NCBI RefSeq assembly: GCF_902686445.1
Contig: NC_062229.1
Coordinates: forward strand, 1-64,000
DNA: 64,000 nucleotides
Reading direction: 5' to 3'
DNA from: Sciurus carolinensis
Taxonomy: Eukaryota; Chordata; Mammalia; Rodentia; Sciuridae
In this document: piece by piece, positions 28,030 to 39,968 of the stretch
How the letters are laid out: each line of letters begins with the position of its first letter
Numbering within the stretch: the stretch's first letter is position 1
The notes under the pieces: generated by a model
Databases searched by the model: none
Told to the model about the DNA's origin: nothing
The model's input: the letters and a program-made list of their open reading frames with translations, nothing else
Position numbers and translations under genes: made by a program

Positions 28030-28246
28030 CAGGGATCATCAGACTGTCAGCCTCAAGTCAAATCTGCCCATTTTTTTGTAAATAAAGTTTTACTGACACC
28101 CAGCCACACCTGTACATTTACCTATCACCTCTGGTTACTTTCAAGTGGTAAAGGCAGAGCAGAGTCCTTGCCTCAGAGGTGTCTGTCCCACAACGTTGAA
28201 AATATTTACTATCTGGGTCTTTACAGCAAGCCTGCCAACCCCGAGC
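28030..28246 (-). mobile_element. Ancient non-autonomous DNA transposon fragment (hAT-like)
   Basis: The stretch with TTTTTTGTAAATAAAGTTTT, a CAGCCACACC block, then AAAATATTTACTATCTGG and a TTTACAG...CCAACCCC end matches a very common, short, mammalian-wide DNA-transposon relic. Terminal bases (CAGGGATCATC and TGCCAACCCC) look like degenerate inverted ends. I cannot name the subfamily safely. Confidence 0.6.
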
Positions 28247-28989
28247 GAGTGTATGCGACCATGTTCCGAGCTCTTTGAGTCTATTCTGTTAGTCCTCCCC
28301 AAGCTCCAGGAGATGGCAGAGTAAAGTCAGGCAGGTTAGGAAAGATCCAGGGTCACAGCTCAGAGGGAGGAAAGCTGAGCCCCATTTCTTTATTTGTTAA
28401 TCCATCTGTCTTCAATGCTAAAATGAAAGTGTGCTCATCGTAAAAGTGGGAACACAAAGGTCTGTAAAGGGGAAGACCTCATTAGTGGCCCTTCCCAGGC
28501 TGGGCAGCTCATCCGTCCAACCATCTTCCTTCAAACATGCACCCGCTTATCCGGCACCAGCAAGCAGGAAAACAACGGGCCTCTGGAAGCTCTCCAGGCC
28601 TGCCGCCCCAGGTCCCCGAGGGTGGGCACGTGGGCGGCCCTGCAGCGTCCTTACAGACCCTGGGAAGACAGGTCTCTCTCTCCCGCTATGGCCAGGAAGC
28701 CGGCCCCCTGGCCTCCTGCACCCGCCCCCTCAGTCACTCTGGAAAGCGCACTGAGATTCGTTAGCCCAGGTCCAGCCCTTCGGCCCAGGCTGGGCCTCCA
28801 GCCTGCCCGGATTGCTGCTGTCCTTCCTGGCCTGGTTCCCCCGCTCTGGCCTCTGCGCCTGCAGCAGGGTCGCCAGCCTCTCCTCGCAGAGGTTCCCACC
28901 GCGGGCCGCTGGGACCTCCGGGGCTCCTTCTCCCGGTGCACAGGTCAGTTTGACCCCGTGCGCCCGGCTCCTCGGGGAAGGCGCTGACT
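28247..28989. other. PALM upstream flank, no gene recognised
   Basis: Sequence between the transposon relic and the PALM CpG island. It becomes steadily richer in GC toward 28990. No coding exon or RNA gene is visible. Confidence 0.5.
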
Positions 28990-29164
28990 CTGGCTCTGTG
29001 ACCCGGGCGGCGAGGGCGGGACTGTCTGGGAACCGCCGGCCAGAGCCTCCGACTGCTGGGCCTGCGCGCCGGCCTGCAGGAGGCGCAGCGCGGGCGCGCA
29101 GGGGAGCGCGGCGCGCGCACGAGCCCACCCGGCCGCGCCCGGACAATACCCGCCGCGCGCGGCG

Positions 29165-29218
29165 ATGCCCGCGCCGGTGCCGCCCCCGCGCCGCGCAGCC
29201 CCGGCCGCCAGGCCCTAG
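29165..29218 (+). other. Possible upstream ORF in PALM 5' leader
   Basis: ATG at 29165 opens a 17-codon frame (MPAPVPPPRRAAPAARP) closed by TAG at 29216, 55 bases before the PALM start codon. It would matter only if transcription starts upstream of 29165. The context (GGCGATGC) has G at -3 but C at +4. Confidence 0.3.
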
Positions 29219-29272
29219 CCGCCCGCCAGCGCCGTCCCTGCCGCGGCACCGCGGACCCGACCTCGCGCGGAG

Positions 29273-29277
29273 ATGGA
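29273..29277 (+). CDS. PALM: PALM exon 1, coding part (ATG GA)
   Basis: Only five coding bases, ATGGA, are followed by the donor GTGAGT at 29278. Exon 2 begins with G, completing GAG and giving M-E-V-L, as in other paralemmins. The start context GGAGATGG has G at -3 and G at +4. The 5' untranslated part extends upstream for an unknown length. Confidence 0.93.
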
Positions 29278-32200
29278 GTGAGTAGGCGCGCGCCGGCCGC
29301 CGCCCGAGGCCCCACGCCCGCCTCCGGTGGGGGCGTCGCGGCCCCCGCGCGGACACGGCGGAGCCGAGGGGCTCCCGGCTCAACCAGCTTCCGAGGGGCC
29401 GGCCCTGGGGCCTCCCCCTGCAGACCCCGGCGGCCACGGGCCGGGGTTGGGGGCGCGGGCTGGGGGCTTCCGGGACCTGGGCAGGCCCACGCCCGCCCGC
29501 GTCCCTCGGGCGAGCCTCGGCCACCTGTGGGTGGCGGCCTCGGGGAGCGACGACCCCTCCCCAGTGGCACTTGCCGGCCTGGGCCACGCACCCCTCCCCC
29601 GCCCCGGCCGGAGCTCGCGGCCGCTGGCGCCCTGGGGCGCACTCGGCCAGCCCTGCTCCGCCCTGGCTCCCAGGGCCTGCGTGCTGTCCGCAGCCCCTGC
29701 CCGGGCCCAGCTCTGGCGCCAGGTGCTGTCCGAGTTGCACTGTGGGAGGGGGCCTCGCTGGCCTTTCGTCCTTGGGCGGAGAAGCACTAGGCGTTTCCCA
29801 GAGGGAAGCTCGGGTTTGACTCCCGCCCCTCTGGGAGTCTGATACCCTTGCCCCAAGAAGGGGACCCAGCGGTGTGTCTGAAAGGGCCGGGGAGGGGGCT
29901 GCGCTGGAATCCTGGAGCTGTGCGCAGGAGGGGCAGCCGAGTGCCTTGGCCGGAGCAGCTGGGCAGATGAGCGACTGTACACAGGTTCCCACGGAGTGTG
30001 CCTGACCAGGCAGGGCTCAGGCCCCTCTTCCCGGCTGAGGGTGCCCTCCAGGCCCCTCACTCCCACAGGTGGGCCCGAGGTTGTCGGCAGTGGATTGGGA
30101 CGAGTCTTCTGTGGTCACCCATCTGACACTTTGGGAAAGGTCCAGCGGTGCCCACTCTGGGACCATCCCACCCAGCACGCTGGCTTGAGGGCTCTCCAGG
30201 CCGGAGGTCCCGTCCCTGCCCTTCCCTCTGGCTGTGTTTTCTAAGTGGTAACTTTCCCTGGGGATTACCCGGGACCATGACCCGCCACACCCCGGCCTGG
30301 GTGGGAGCACCTCCTCCCTCGCTGCCTGGGAAAGGAGAGACACCCAGTGTCCTCTGCTTTTGAAAACCAGACAAAGGCCTGGCCTGCTCCCCACCCCGCC
30401 CTGGGAGCCCAGCCCGGCTCAGGGGAGCCAGGGCCTGGGCTTGCCTGTGCCCTGCCCCTGGCTTGGTTTTCTGCTCCCCTCTCCTGGCCCAGGGGAGTCT
30501 CAGAGCCTCCTGACAGCAGGGCCTGGGCAGGGTGTGGCCATGGGAGGGGGCTGCCCAGGGGCAGGAAGCAGGGAGCACACCTACCCAGAGGAGCAGCCTG
30601 AGGGAATTTGCTGGTTGGGCCCTACTGTTCCCCTTCCCGCTGCCCTTTTCTTTCCCTTCTGGAGATCCCAAGAATCAGAGAGGGATAGTGGCTGCCCCAG
30701 GGTCACACAGTACACCAAGAACCCCCTCCCACACTGGCCCTGTAGCTTCTTGGGCATGGGTCAGCTATGACCCATGGGGCCCTCACTGGGCCATCAGTCG
30801 CTGTGTACGGGTGCAACCAGGGCTGGGCATCTGCAGCTGTGGACAGCAGGGGAGAAAGCCTCTTTCCGGTTCCCTGGTGACAGAGGGTAGGAGAGGTTTC
30901 ATCAGAGACTGGCCCGTCTTGGGCGTCTGGGCCTTCTCCTCTGGGCCAAAGTGGACTGCAGGCACGGAGGGAGGCAGCGCAGCCAGAACGTGACAGCTCA
31001 CCTCTCCGTCATGATTTCACAGCCCACCACGCTGGGGACAGGCGCTGGGTGCTGTGGCGCCAGCAGTCGTGGGAAGTTTAAAAATTGCATTTGCGGATCG
31101 AAGGAAGCCAAAATGTTGACTTAAGTCGTAATTTTCATTAGCAATGTGAGGATGTAACAGCGACCGGGGAGTAGCCAGGGAGCATGCCGGATGCAGGGAG
31201 CAGGTTCTTGGCGGGACCTGTGCCCGGGAGGCGTGTGGCCTGCGCTGCCCCTTCCTCCTCCGCCCTCAGCTGGGCCCTCTCCAGAGGGAGAGTGTGCTGG
31301 GTGCTCTGCACCGGCAGCTCCCCCTGGGGAGAAGTGGGTGGGTTAAGGCAGGAATTCAGTGCTGACTGGGTGCAGTGACCAGCTTCCACTTCCGCCGCGA
31401 CTGTCCTGTGCTCGGCTTTTTGGCTCTTACGTTTGGGGCAACGACTTCTGGTTTTCTCCGTCTTGGGAACAAGGTAGCGTTCTACCCCAGAGGGGTAGCC
31501 CTCGGCTGCTGCGGATGGAGCCACTGCTGGCTGGGAGGAGGCAGGTGTGGCCTGTTTGCTCAGTTCCTGGACACTTGCATCTCCCTGGCCCAGCCCTGAG
31601 TGGCCCTGAGCACCTCACGCTGGTGCTTGGTCCCTACAGCAATCTGAAGTGGGACACAGGCCCAGAAAGGTCAGGAGGTGCCAGGAGGCAGGGCCGGAGC
31701 CCTGGGGTGGGGTTTGCATCTGAGCTGTCAGGGTGGGGGCTGGGGTGCTTTTTGGTGCCTTCCTGCATCCCAGGGGCTGTGGCCGGGGTGGGGGATCCAG
31801 GGTATCAGATGCAGTGGCACCTGCTTTTAGTTTTCGAGCCAGATGGAAGGGATCCTTGGCAGGGGTCTTGGCCCCGGGCACACATGCAGCCTTCTCCCCA
31901 TCACTTCTGTGACTGGTTTGGAAGCAGGGGCTCCCCTGAGGGTCTTTGGGCATGTTGCTTCCCTGTGGCTGATTTCCTCCTGCAGAGTGAGGTTGGGTGC
32001 TGGCAGGTGGGGACCTGAGTATCTTCCGTACCACCCAGCGCCAGAGTTTCTGCCTCAGCCCATGGCCAGGTCCATCCTTGGCGGGGGTGGGAGGGGATGG
32101 GGAAGTCTCGGATCTTAAAGCTGCGAAATGGGCTGATGTTCTTAGAAAACATGACCTTTCCTTATATCCTGCCTCAGTCCAGACCATCATCTGCTCACAT

Positions 32201-35200
32201 GACAGGTGCTGCCTGTTGACCTTCCCATCCACGCAGGGTGAGAAGTGTAGGGGAAGCTGGGTACAGGGGCCACGCTGGTAACCCCAGTGTCTTGGGAGGC
32301 TGAGGCAGGAGGATCTCAAGTTCCAGGCCAGCCTGGGAAACTTAGTGAGGCCCTAAGCAACTTAGCAAGACCCTGACTCAAAATTTAAAAATTGAAGAAA
32401 TAAAAAAAGTGTTGGAGATGTGGCTCAATCCCCAGTACCAGAAAAAAGAAGTGTGGGAAAGGTCTCCCGACTTCTTCCACCAGGGTCCTTTTCTATGAAG
32501 GATGGTCAAGGGTTTACCCAGCAGGCAGAAGTGTGCATCTGGTGGCAAGAGTGGCATTTGCCAAGACCCAGAGGTGGGAAGCATCCAAAGATGGGAACAT
32601 TCTCTGGTTTGCGCCAGGCCCGGACCACCTGCTGGAGAGCTGTGGGCAGTGTCTGAGCAGCAGAGGAGCCAGGGCCATGTAGGCACCAGGGGTGGGACCA
32701 GGGAGGAGCAAGTTGGGGCTCAGCTCTGACAAGCCATCTCCACCGGAGCCGGGGGAGGCCCTCATCCAGGCAGGTGAACCCTGCCTGCAGGACTTCTCCT
32801 TCCCTCCCACCTCTCCTCTGCACTCTCTCCCGCAGTGCTGGGGACGGACCCAGCCCGTGCCTGCTGCCAGGTGCTCCACCGCTGAGCTGTACCATATCTT
32901 GTTTTGGGATGAGGTCTCACTGGGTTGCTCAGGCCGCCCTTGCTTGGGATCCTCCTGCCTCAGCCTCCTGAGTCACCGGGACGACAGGTGTGGCTGCTGC
33001 GCCTGGCTTTGTGGTGGTCAGAGCTGCCCCAGGGGTGGGCAGTCTGCTCAGGAGCCTGTCCAGGGTCCTGCTGTCCTGGATGGTGACTCTGTGGAGGTCT
33101 CTGTGTCAGGAGCGTCAGCAGGTGGCTGTCTCCTGCCGGAGGTTTCCAGCAGGAATTCAGGGACCGTCAGAGCCGGTCACTGGTCATGGGGACAGAACCT
33201 GAACTGGGCCCGGGCTGGGGAGCAGGGTAGCCAGGCCTGGTGGTGGGCGAAGCTTAGCGAGGACCAGAGCGAGGGCAGCCAGGTGGGGGCACTGCAGGGC
33301 AGAGGAGTCGGGTGGGACGGGCCAGCCCTGGAACCTCCTGGGTACGGATGGAGTGGCCTGGGCAGGGCCTGAGACCCCGTCACAGATGGAGGAGGGGTGC
33401 CCTTCGCCAGCATGTGCTTACTGACCCAGAGGCCCAGGCGGGGCCTCACACTGCCCATGCAGGTGGCAGGCCCACAGCCCAGCCGCGCCTGGCCAGCGGA
33501 AAGGTCAGCTTGGATGGGTCAACCCACTGAGCTCCTCAGCCTTGCTGAGGCTCCAGTTCAGGCCTCCTGACTCCTGTCCAGTGTCCAGCTCATGTTCTTA
33601 GTTCAGGATGAGCAGCCCTGACCTCACGCTCCAAAATCCGAAGCCTTCTGAGCGCCATCCCTGGGTGGGGACGAGGACAGGACCGTGGGAGGTCCCCTCC
33701 CCTCAGAGGCCGGCCTGGCCCTGGCTTCTCCCCAGCTCCACAGAGGAGAAGCGTGGTCACCTTCAGGCATGAGTCCGAGGTGTCCCTGCGGCTCAGGGGA
33801 CTTCGTGGCGGTCCGGGTCCCTGGCCCAGGAGGCCTTGAGGGTGGGCTGGTGTCCACACTCCACGGCCTCTCCCCGCCCAGAGCACTCGCCCCCCACAAG
33901 CAGCCCTGTCCCCACAAGCAGCCCATCCCCCCTCGGGTCCACGTCCGTCTCTGGACTCCTGCCCTGGACCCTCCTGTCCCTGGGTCACACCTGTGCCCTG
34001 TGTGTCTGGCTCTCGCTGAGCACCAGGACCTCAGGTCCGTCCACACTGCAGCGGTCACCTCGCTCCTGCTCTGGCTGAGGACGCTCCAGGTAGACTGACC
34101 ACAGTGTGTACCCTTTTGTCCACCCGTGGACACCTGGTGTTTGTGTGCTCACTGGCCAGCACTCCTGGTGCTGGGTAGGTGAGGACCCGCCTTAGCTCAG
34201 TGTAAGCCTGACAGCACCTGGACAGGGGGACAGGGAGACACGATGACGGGTAGATGTGCAGGGCAGGGGCGGAGGCCAGGGGCCTTGGGTTGGGGGCCTC
34301 CTCTGAGATTGCTCCCTGTCCAGCTGACAGTAGGCACCTGCTGTGTGCCAGGGACAGCATAGCCCTGTCCTCTTGGGGAGACCGGGAAAAAGCAAGATGA
34401 CCGAGCTTGTCTTGGTGCTCTTGGTTGGACTGGGGACTTGGAGGTGCTAGAGTAACACTCAGGTGGTCAGAGGAGGTGGCCTCTGAGAAGGAGCCCAGGA
34501 CAGGTCTGGAGACAGCAGACCTGAGTGTCCAGGAGTGAAGAGAGAGGGCTGGTCTCAGCTGGGTCCACCCCCGACTGCCCCTTCCTGCTGTGAGGTGCAG
34601 GGCAGGGTCCACTGCTGCCCCTCCCGTCCCAGGCTAGTGACCTGCCCTGGCGCCCTCTGCCCCTGGGGTTCTCCACTGTCCCCAGGGATGTGGGGCCTGG
34701 GAGCCCCCCAGCTGAGCGCTGAGGGGCTGGACACCTGGAGGGCTTCCTGGGAGGAGGTGAAGGAGGGTCCAGGAGGGCTCGTGGACGGGCGAGGGGCAAG
34801 ACCATGCCGTGAAAGAGCTGGTGCCGTGGGAGGGCACGCTGGACAGGGCTCTGGGCGTCCAGGGGGACCAGACAGGTGAGGTCAGGCCTGCCCTCTCCAG
34901 CCCACAGTGGGGAAGGGGCGCCTGGCTCCCTCACCCCCCTCAGGCCCTCATGACTCTCACAGGGCTTGACCAAGGTCACCGTCAGCTGTTTCCTTTCAGT
35001 TAGCTCAGGAATGTTCTGGACACTGGGCCCAGCGCCAGCCCTGGGATGGGACCCTCATGTTCCTGCCAGTCCAGCAGTAGCTTCCAGGGCAAGGCCTGTG
35101 GGGAGACCCGCTACACCCCCACACCTCCAGACAGGACTGCCCTGCCCTGCCTGCTGGGTGACCTTGGGCCTGTTGCATAACCTCTCTGGTCCTTTAAAAA

Positions 35201-38200
35201 ACAAACGCCCAGCTATGCGAGGCCCCTGCAGGCTGTCATTGGGCTGGGCCGTTAGCTCCTCTCCTGGAGCCTGGATTGTCTCGCCCTCGCGGGTCCTGAG
35301 CCGCCCACCACCACGCTGGAGCCCAGATTTTGCTCCAAGCGCCGTTAAAATAAGCGCGGACAGGACGCCTGCCTACGCGGATGGTGGGCGCCCAGGCGCG
35401 GCGTCCTCCAGCAGCAGCTCAGAGCTGCTGCCCACTGCCAGCGGAGGCAGGCGAGGCTGAGAGGCCGGGAGAGGTTGCGTGGGGTCACAGGGCCCGCGGG
35501 CCGCTGCCACTCGGTTCTGAACACTGCGCCGCCTTCAGCCCCAACAGCTTCCCACCGGCAGGCGCCTTGGTGACCGCCCGCCCCGCCGCTCCGCCCGGGC
35601 GGGGTGCCGGCGGCAGGACCATCCGCGCCCCCCGGCCTGGCGCTGTCCCGCGAGTGTTCACAGCATCTCCTTATTTCGCGGCCGTGGCGATGAGCCTTCC
35701 CCCGCAGCCTCCGCCGGCTCCATCCTCCCCTGCCCGGTGGGTGCCGGGCGGGAGGGGCCCCACCGCGGCGGCCGCGGGACCACCCCTCTCCCGAGAGCAG
35801 CCCCCAGCCCGGGCGGGAGCGGCCGGGGGCGGGAGGTGCTCAGCGCGGGCCCCGCCCCCGCGTGCCGGGCCTCCCTGTTGCCATGGGGACAGCGCGGTTG
35901 CCAGGGCGACCGCCTCCCGCGGGCCCGCCATCCATCACCCGCCGCTGCGGCGCCCGGGGGCGGGGCGGGGCGGGGCGGCTCTGGCGCCCCCAGGCTGGGG
36001 AGGGAGGGAGAGGGGCGCAGGCTGTCTGGGTGGGACTGGACGGCGGGTGAAATGCGCTTCCTGGGCCTCTCCGGGACACTGTCCTGGCGCCTCTCGCTGC
36101 CCGCCTGACCTTCCCCTGCCCTGGCTCAGGGGACAGACCGCCCAAGCAAGGACACTACCCGCCTTGTCTCCAGCCTGGCAGGCTGGCCATACAGCCGTCC
36201 CTGTGACGGGTCTCAATGGCCACCTGACTACCGGGGTGGGGACAGGGCACTGGACTGCCAGCCTACCACCCTGTGGGCGCCGGGGTCTTGGAGGCTGTGT
36301 GGACCCCCTGCCGCAGCTCTGCCCACTCCCAGAAGCTAGGTCGGAGCTGGGAAGGGCGGCTTCGGTGTGGCTCTCGGGCAGTGGCTGCTGGGCTCCCACT
36401 CTCCACCCCTGGCCTTGCCCTGGGGACCTGGTTTCCAGCCATGGGGAAGTTCACCACAGGGGGCCCAGCAAGTAGGAGGCCCTGCACAGACATGAGGCTG
36501 CTAGGACCTGTGGAGCCAGGGCGGAGAGGCCACCGGCTGGGCCGTGCGCTTCCATCCTGGTTCCACCCTAGCGTGATGGGGACAGGGAGACTTTAGGCAG
36601 GGGAGTCACAGGGTCTAGTCTCATTTGAGAAGCTGACTTGTCTGAGGCAGCAGGAGATGGTAGAGGCCTGGGCTGGCACAGGGAGTTGTAGGGCCAGCAG
36701 GAAGGGGCAGACGTCTGTGGGCAGCAGAGTGCAGACACTGAGCCTGCATCACACGGCAGCAGGGCAGGCCCACAGCTCCAGCTGCTCTGGCCTTCAGGAA
36801 GGGCCTTAAGCAGAAAGCTGGATCAGACCTTTCCTGAGCCTCACCCAGCCAAACCTAGCATCCTAGCAGAGGGAGATGGGAAGCCACAGAAGGCATGGCC
36901 AGCTGCACTGCACCCCTGGGATCACTGGAAGGGGCAGGCGCTTCCTGCCAGGAAGGGAGGGGCTGGGCGGGGTCACCTGTTGGGCTGAGCTGGGGTGAGG
37001 CCAGGAAACTGAACCAGGGGGTCCGGCAAGGTGCAGCAGGGCTGTCTGCACCCTGAGCAGCCTCCCAAGCTGGGGCTGAGGTGGAGCCAGTGTGGTGTGG
37101 GATTTGGGAACTGCTTCCCTGCCACACTCTTGGATGTGATGGGAAGGTACCTGTCACCCCTGGGCAGATGGGGAAACTGAGGCCCGGGGAGGTGCAGGGG
37201 CCTTGGGAGGATCTGGGCGACTCCAGGACTGACAGGTCAAGGGGCGTTGAGGGTGGTGGGAGACCCAGAGGCCGGCCGGCCTGTGCTCTCAGCCCCTGGG
37301 AGGAGGAGGGTGGGAGGGGAGGACCTGGGGTCTGGTTCCCTCTGCTCACAGGGGGCCGCCGGGCCCTGCCCTCTGCTGCCCAGGCCAGCAGCTCGTCTTG
37401 GGGGCAGACAGTGGGAGCCCCTACCACAGGCCCCAGACCCCCAGCTCCTCTCTGACTTTGCAGCAGCCGGAGGCATGAGGTCATTAGCACACCCAGCGGA
37501 CAGGTCTAGGGTCCTGCTCCCAGCGTCCACTAAGCTCCTGCTACGGGTGGTTCCTGGCCAGGCAGAGCAGAGGCTGGGCGGAGTCAGGGCGGAGTTCTCC
37601 AAGTGTCCGCCAGACAGCAGGAAACCCTGCTCCCAGGTGCATCTGGCAGTGCTCATGTTTATTGAGCACCTACTGCATACCAGCCCTGGAGACTAATGTG
37701 AAAACCCTGGTGGGAGGCTCCCAGATGAGAAAGAGAACTGAGTGGAGCCCTGGTCTTGCTGCTGCTTTGCTGTGTGTGCCTGGAAAGCTCGTGCCCTCTC
37801 TGAGCCTTTGGGCTCCTGTGGACTCCATTGGAGGCTGGTGTGGGAAGCACTAGAAGACCAGGTTTGGGAGGTGGGGCTGGTGCTTCCTGTGCCCTCCTGG
37901 TTTCCCTCTCTGGGTGGGTGAGAGGCTGTGGGGCGTCCACCCTGCTCCCTGCAGTACCCTTCTGGTGAACTCCTGTGCATCCATCCTGGCCCAGCCTCGC
38001 TGCCCCCTCCCCAAGCCCGTCTGCAGGCAGAGGCTGCCCCCTCCTGTTCGGCTCCCTGGGACTGTTCCTCCCTTGGCCTGCCCTTGGGGTGCTGCTGGAG
38101 GGTTTGCTGAGTGAGTTGAGGAGGTCGCGAGGCGGGTAGAGTGCCTGGAGCGGGCAGGGAGGCCCCTTTACAGAGGGGAAGAGGGTCAGTGGCGAGCGTG

Positions 38201-39925
38201 GGGTCCACGCACGAGGGCAGAATCCAGAGACTGGCTGGATTTGGGGTCTGGCTGGCCGTGGAGTGGATCAGCTGGCCGTCTCCTCTCCAGGGTCCTCGAG
38301 GCAGACCGCTCGTCCCAGCAGGAGCGGATCCAGGCTATCGCAGTGAGTCCTGGCCACCGGGACGGGGGCGGGGGGACGGGGGAAGGGGTCTTGGGTGGGC
38401 GGCGGGCCGAGTGCCATCCTCACTTCCGGAGGACCTAGGCCTGGGGGTCTTGCTGGAGCCGTGGGGCCCCGGCGGCCTGGCCCCGCCGACCTGCATCCTC
38501 CCTCCCACCAGGAGAAGCGGAAGAGGCAGGCGGAGATCGAGGGCAAGCGCAGGCAGCTGGAGGAGGACCGGAGGCAGCTGCAGCACCTCAAGGTCAGCAG
38601 CCCGACCCCGACCCAGTCCCACTCCTGGCCCTCAGCTGCAGCGTGGCCCCGGTCCTGACCCGGACCTGACCCGAATCCCTGCTTTGCAGTCCAAGGCCCT
38701 GCGGGAACGCTGGCTGCTGGAGGGCACGCCGTCCTCAGCCTCCCAAGGGGAGGACATGAGGAGGCAGATGCAGGAGGAGGAGCAGAAGGTCCGGCTCCTG
38801 GAGGGCTCCATCTCCAGGTGGGTGCCGGGGTCCAGCTTCCAGGCGGGTGCTGGGGCTCCGCCTCTGGATGGGGCGGTCAGGTGGCAGAACATCAGGACTA
38901 CTGGGCTCTGGAACCTGGGTGGGCCTGGGTGCAGCCGCTGTAAAAGCCACCTTGCCCCCCCAGGAGTGGACAGGGAACAGCCCCGAGGGGCTCTCCTCAA
39001 AAAGAAGGGGGATCTGTGGTGCTGGAGCACAGGATGGAGTTGCCTCCGTGGCTTCAGGCAGCTGGGCCTGCAGGAAGTTCAGGGGCGGGGGCAGGATGGG
39101 GACAGGGGCCTTCCCTGCGGGGGTGGGAGAAAACGAGCTTCCAGGCAGGCCAGGGTGACTGGGCAGGGCAGAGGGAAATGACCCTCCACCAGGGGAGGGG
39201 CCTGAGAGGCAAGAGCCTGCCCAGCCACGCGGCACGGGGCCCCTGCACTGGACCTAGGCTGGCCAGGGTCCTGACCGACTGACTTGAGAGGGGGCGCACG
39301 TTCTCTGGTGTGGGTGGTGGAGACAGGGGCGTGGGGTCCCAGCATGGGTGAGCTGAGGATTCCTTCTCCCTGGGGTGGCGTCTCCACCGTGGGCTGGGGG
39401 CGCGGGAATCCCTCCTGGCGGGTAGGGCACTGGGCAGGTGGGGCTGAGGCAGCCTGGCCTGGGAGGGGAGACCACTGTGAGGGGGGTGTCGGCAGCAGGG
39501 GCACAGCGGAGGAAGGCACTGGAAGCTGTTTTCATCTCGGCCCCGCCGGGCGGCCCTGGGGGAGCAGGTTTCCTGGGGTGGTGTCCAGCGGGTGGCTGGC
39601 CTGAGTGGAGCCCAGCCAAGCTGGGTTATTTGTACCTTTATCTCCTGACACTTTTTTTCCATTGTCCCTGGAGAGAGAATGTTTCCTGTTGAAATAAATG
39701 AATTTGAGTGGAAAAGGGGGGAGTTTGAACCACCTGTGAAGGGATTTGGCAGAGCCCGCCCTGGTGGGAATCCCGATCTGCTCCTTGTGGCTGCGTGACT
39801 CTGCTGTGCCTCGGTTTCCCCTGCTGTAAAGTGGGGGGGACTGGGGAGATGCTCAGTTGGTAGAGTGCTTGCCTTGCATGCACAAGGGCCTGGGTTCAAT
39901 CCCAGCACCACCCCCCAAAAAAAGA

Positions 39926-39968
<43 letters not shown>

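Larger units (their letters stand above)
28990..29680 (+). promoter_or_regulatory. PALM: CpG-island promoter of PALM
   Basis: A dense run of CpG dinucleotides (GCGCGC, CCGCGG and CGGCCG clusters) surrounds the first coding exon and continues into intron 1. No TATA box is evident, as expected of a broad CpG-island promoter. The transcription start cannot be fixed from sequence alone; the ATG at 29273 lies in the core of the island. Confidence 0.85.
35350..36010 (+). promoter_or_regulatory. PALM: Second CpG island inside PALM intron 1, candidate alternative promoter
   Basis: CpG-dense sequence with several GC boxes (a GGGGCGGGGCGGGGCGG run at about 35957-35977), two tandem X-box-like motifs at 35877-35910 and a TTAAAATAA stretch at 35345. 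It lies 6.4 kb downstream of the main island. An open frame from 35381 to a donor at 35737 would splice in phase to PALM exon 2, so it may serve an alternative PALM first exon. It could instead be an enhancer or the start of another transcript. Confidence 0.55.
29278..38290 (+). other. PALM: PALM intron 1 (9.0 kb)
   Basis: Bounded by the GTGAGT donor at 29278 and the CTCTCCAG acceptor at 38290. It contains two SINEs, one decayed L1 fragment, several ancient MIR-like pieces and a second CpG island at about 35350-36010, listed separately. No other gene is recognisable inside it. Confidence 0.9.

Noticed and set aside
28730..29992. 420-codon minus-strand frame across the PALM CpG island
   Set aside because: Open frames are common in CpG islands for lack of A/T-rich stops. 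There is no recognisable family, and it overlaps PALM exon 1.
32420..33372. Candidate coding exons in PALM intron 1 (for example the frame at 32692-33372)
   Set aside because: The frame runs straight through a minus-strand SINE and shows no conserved protein similarity.
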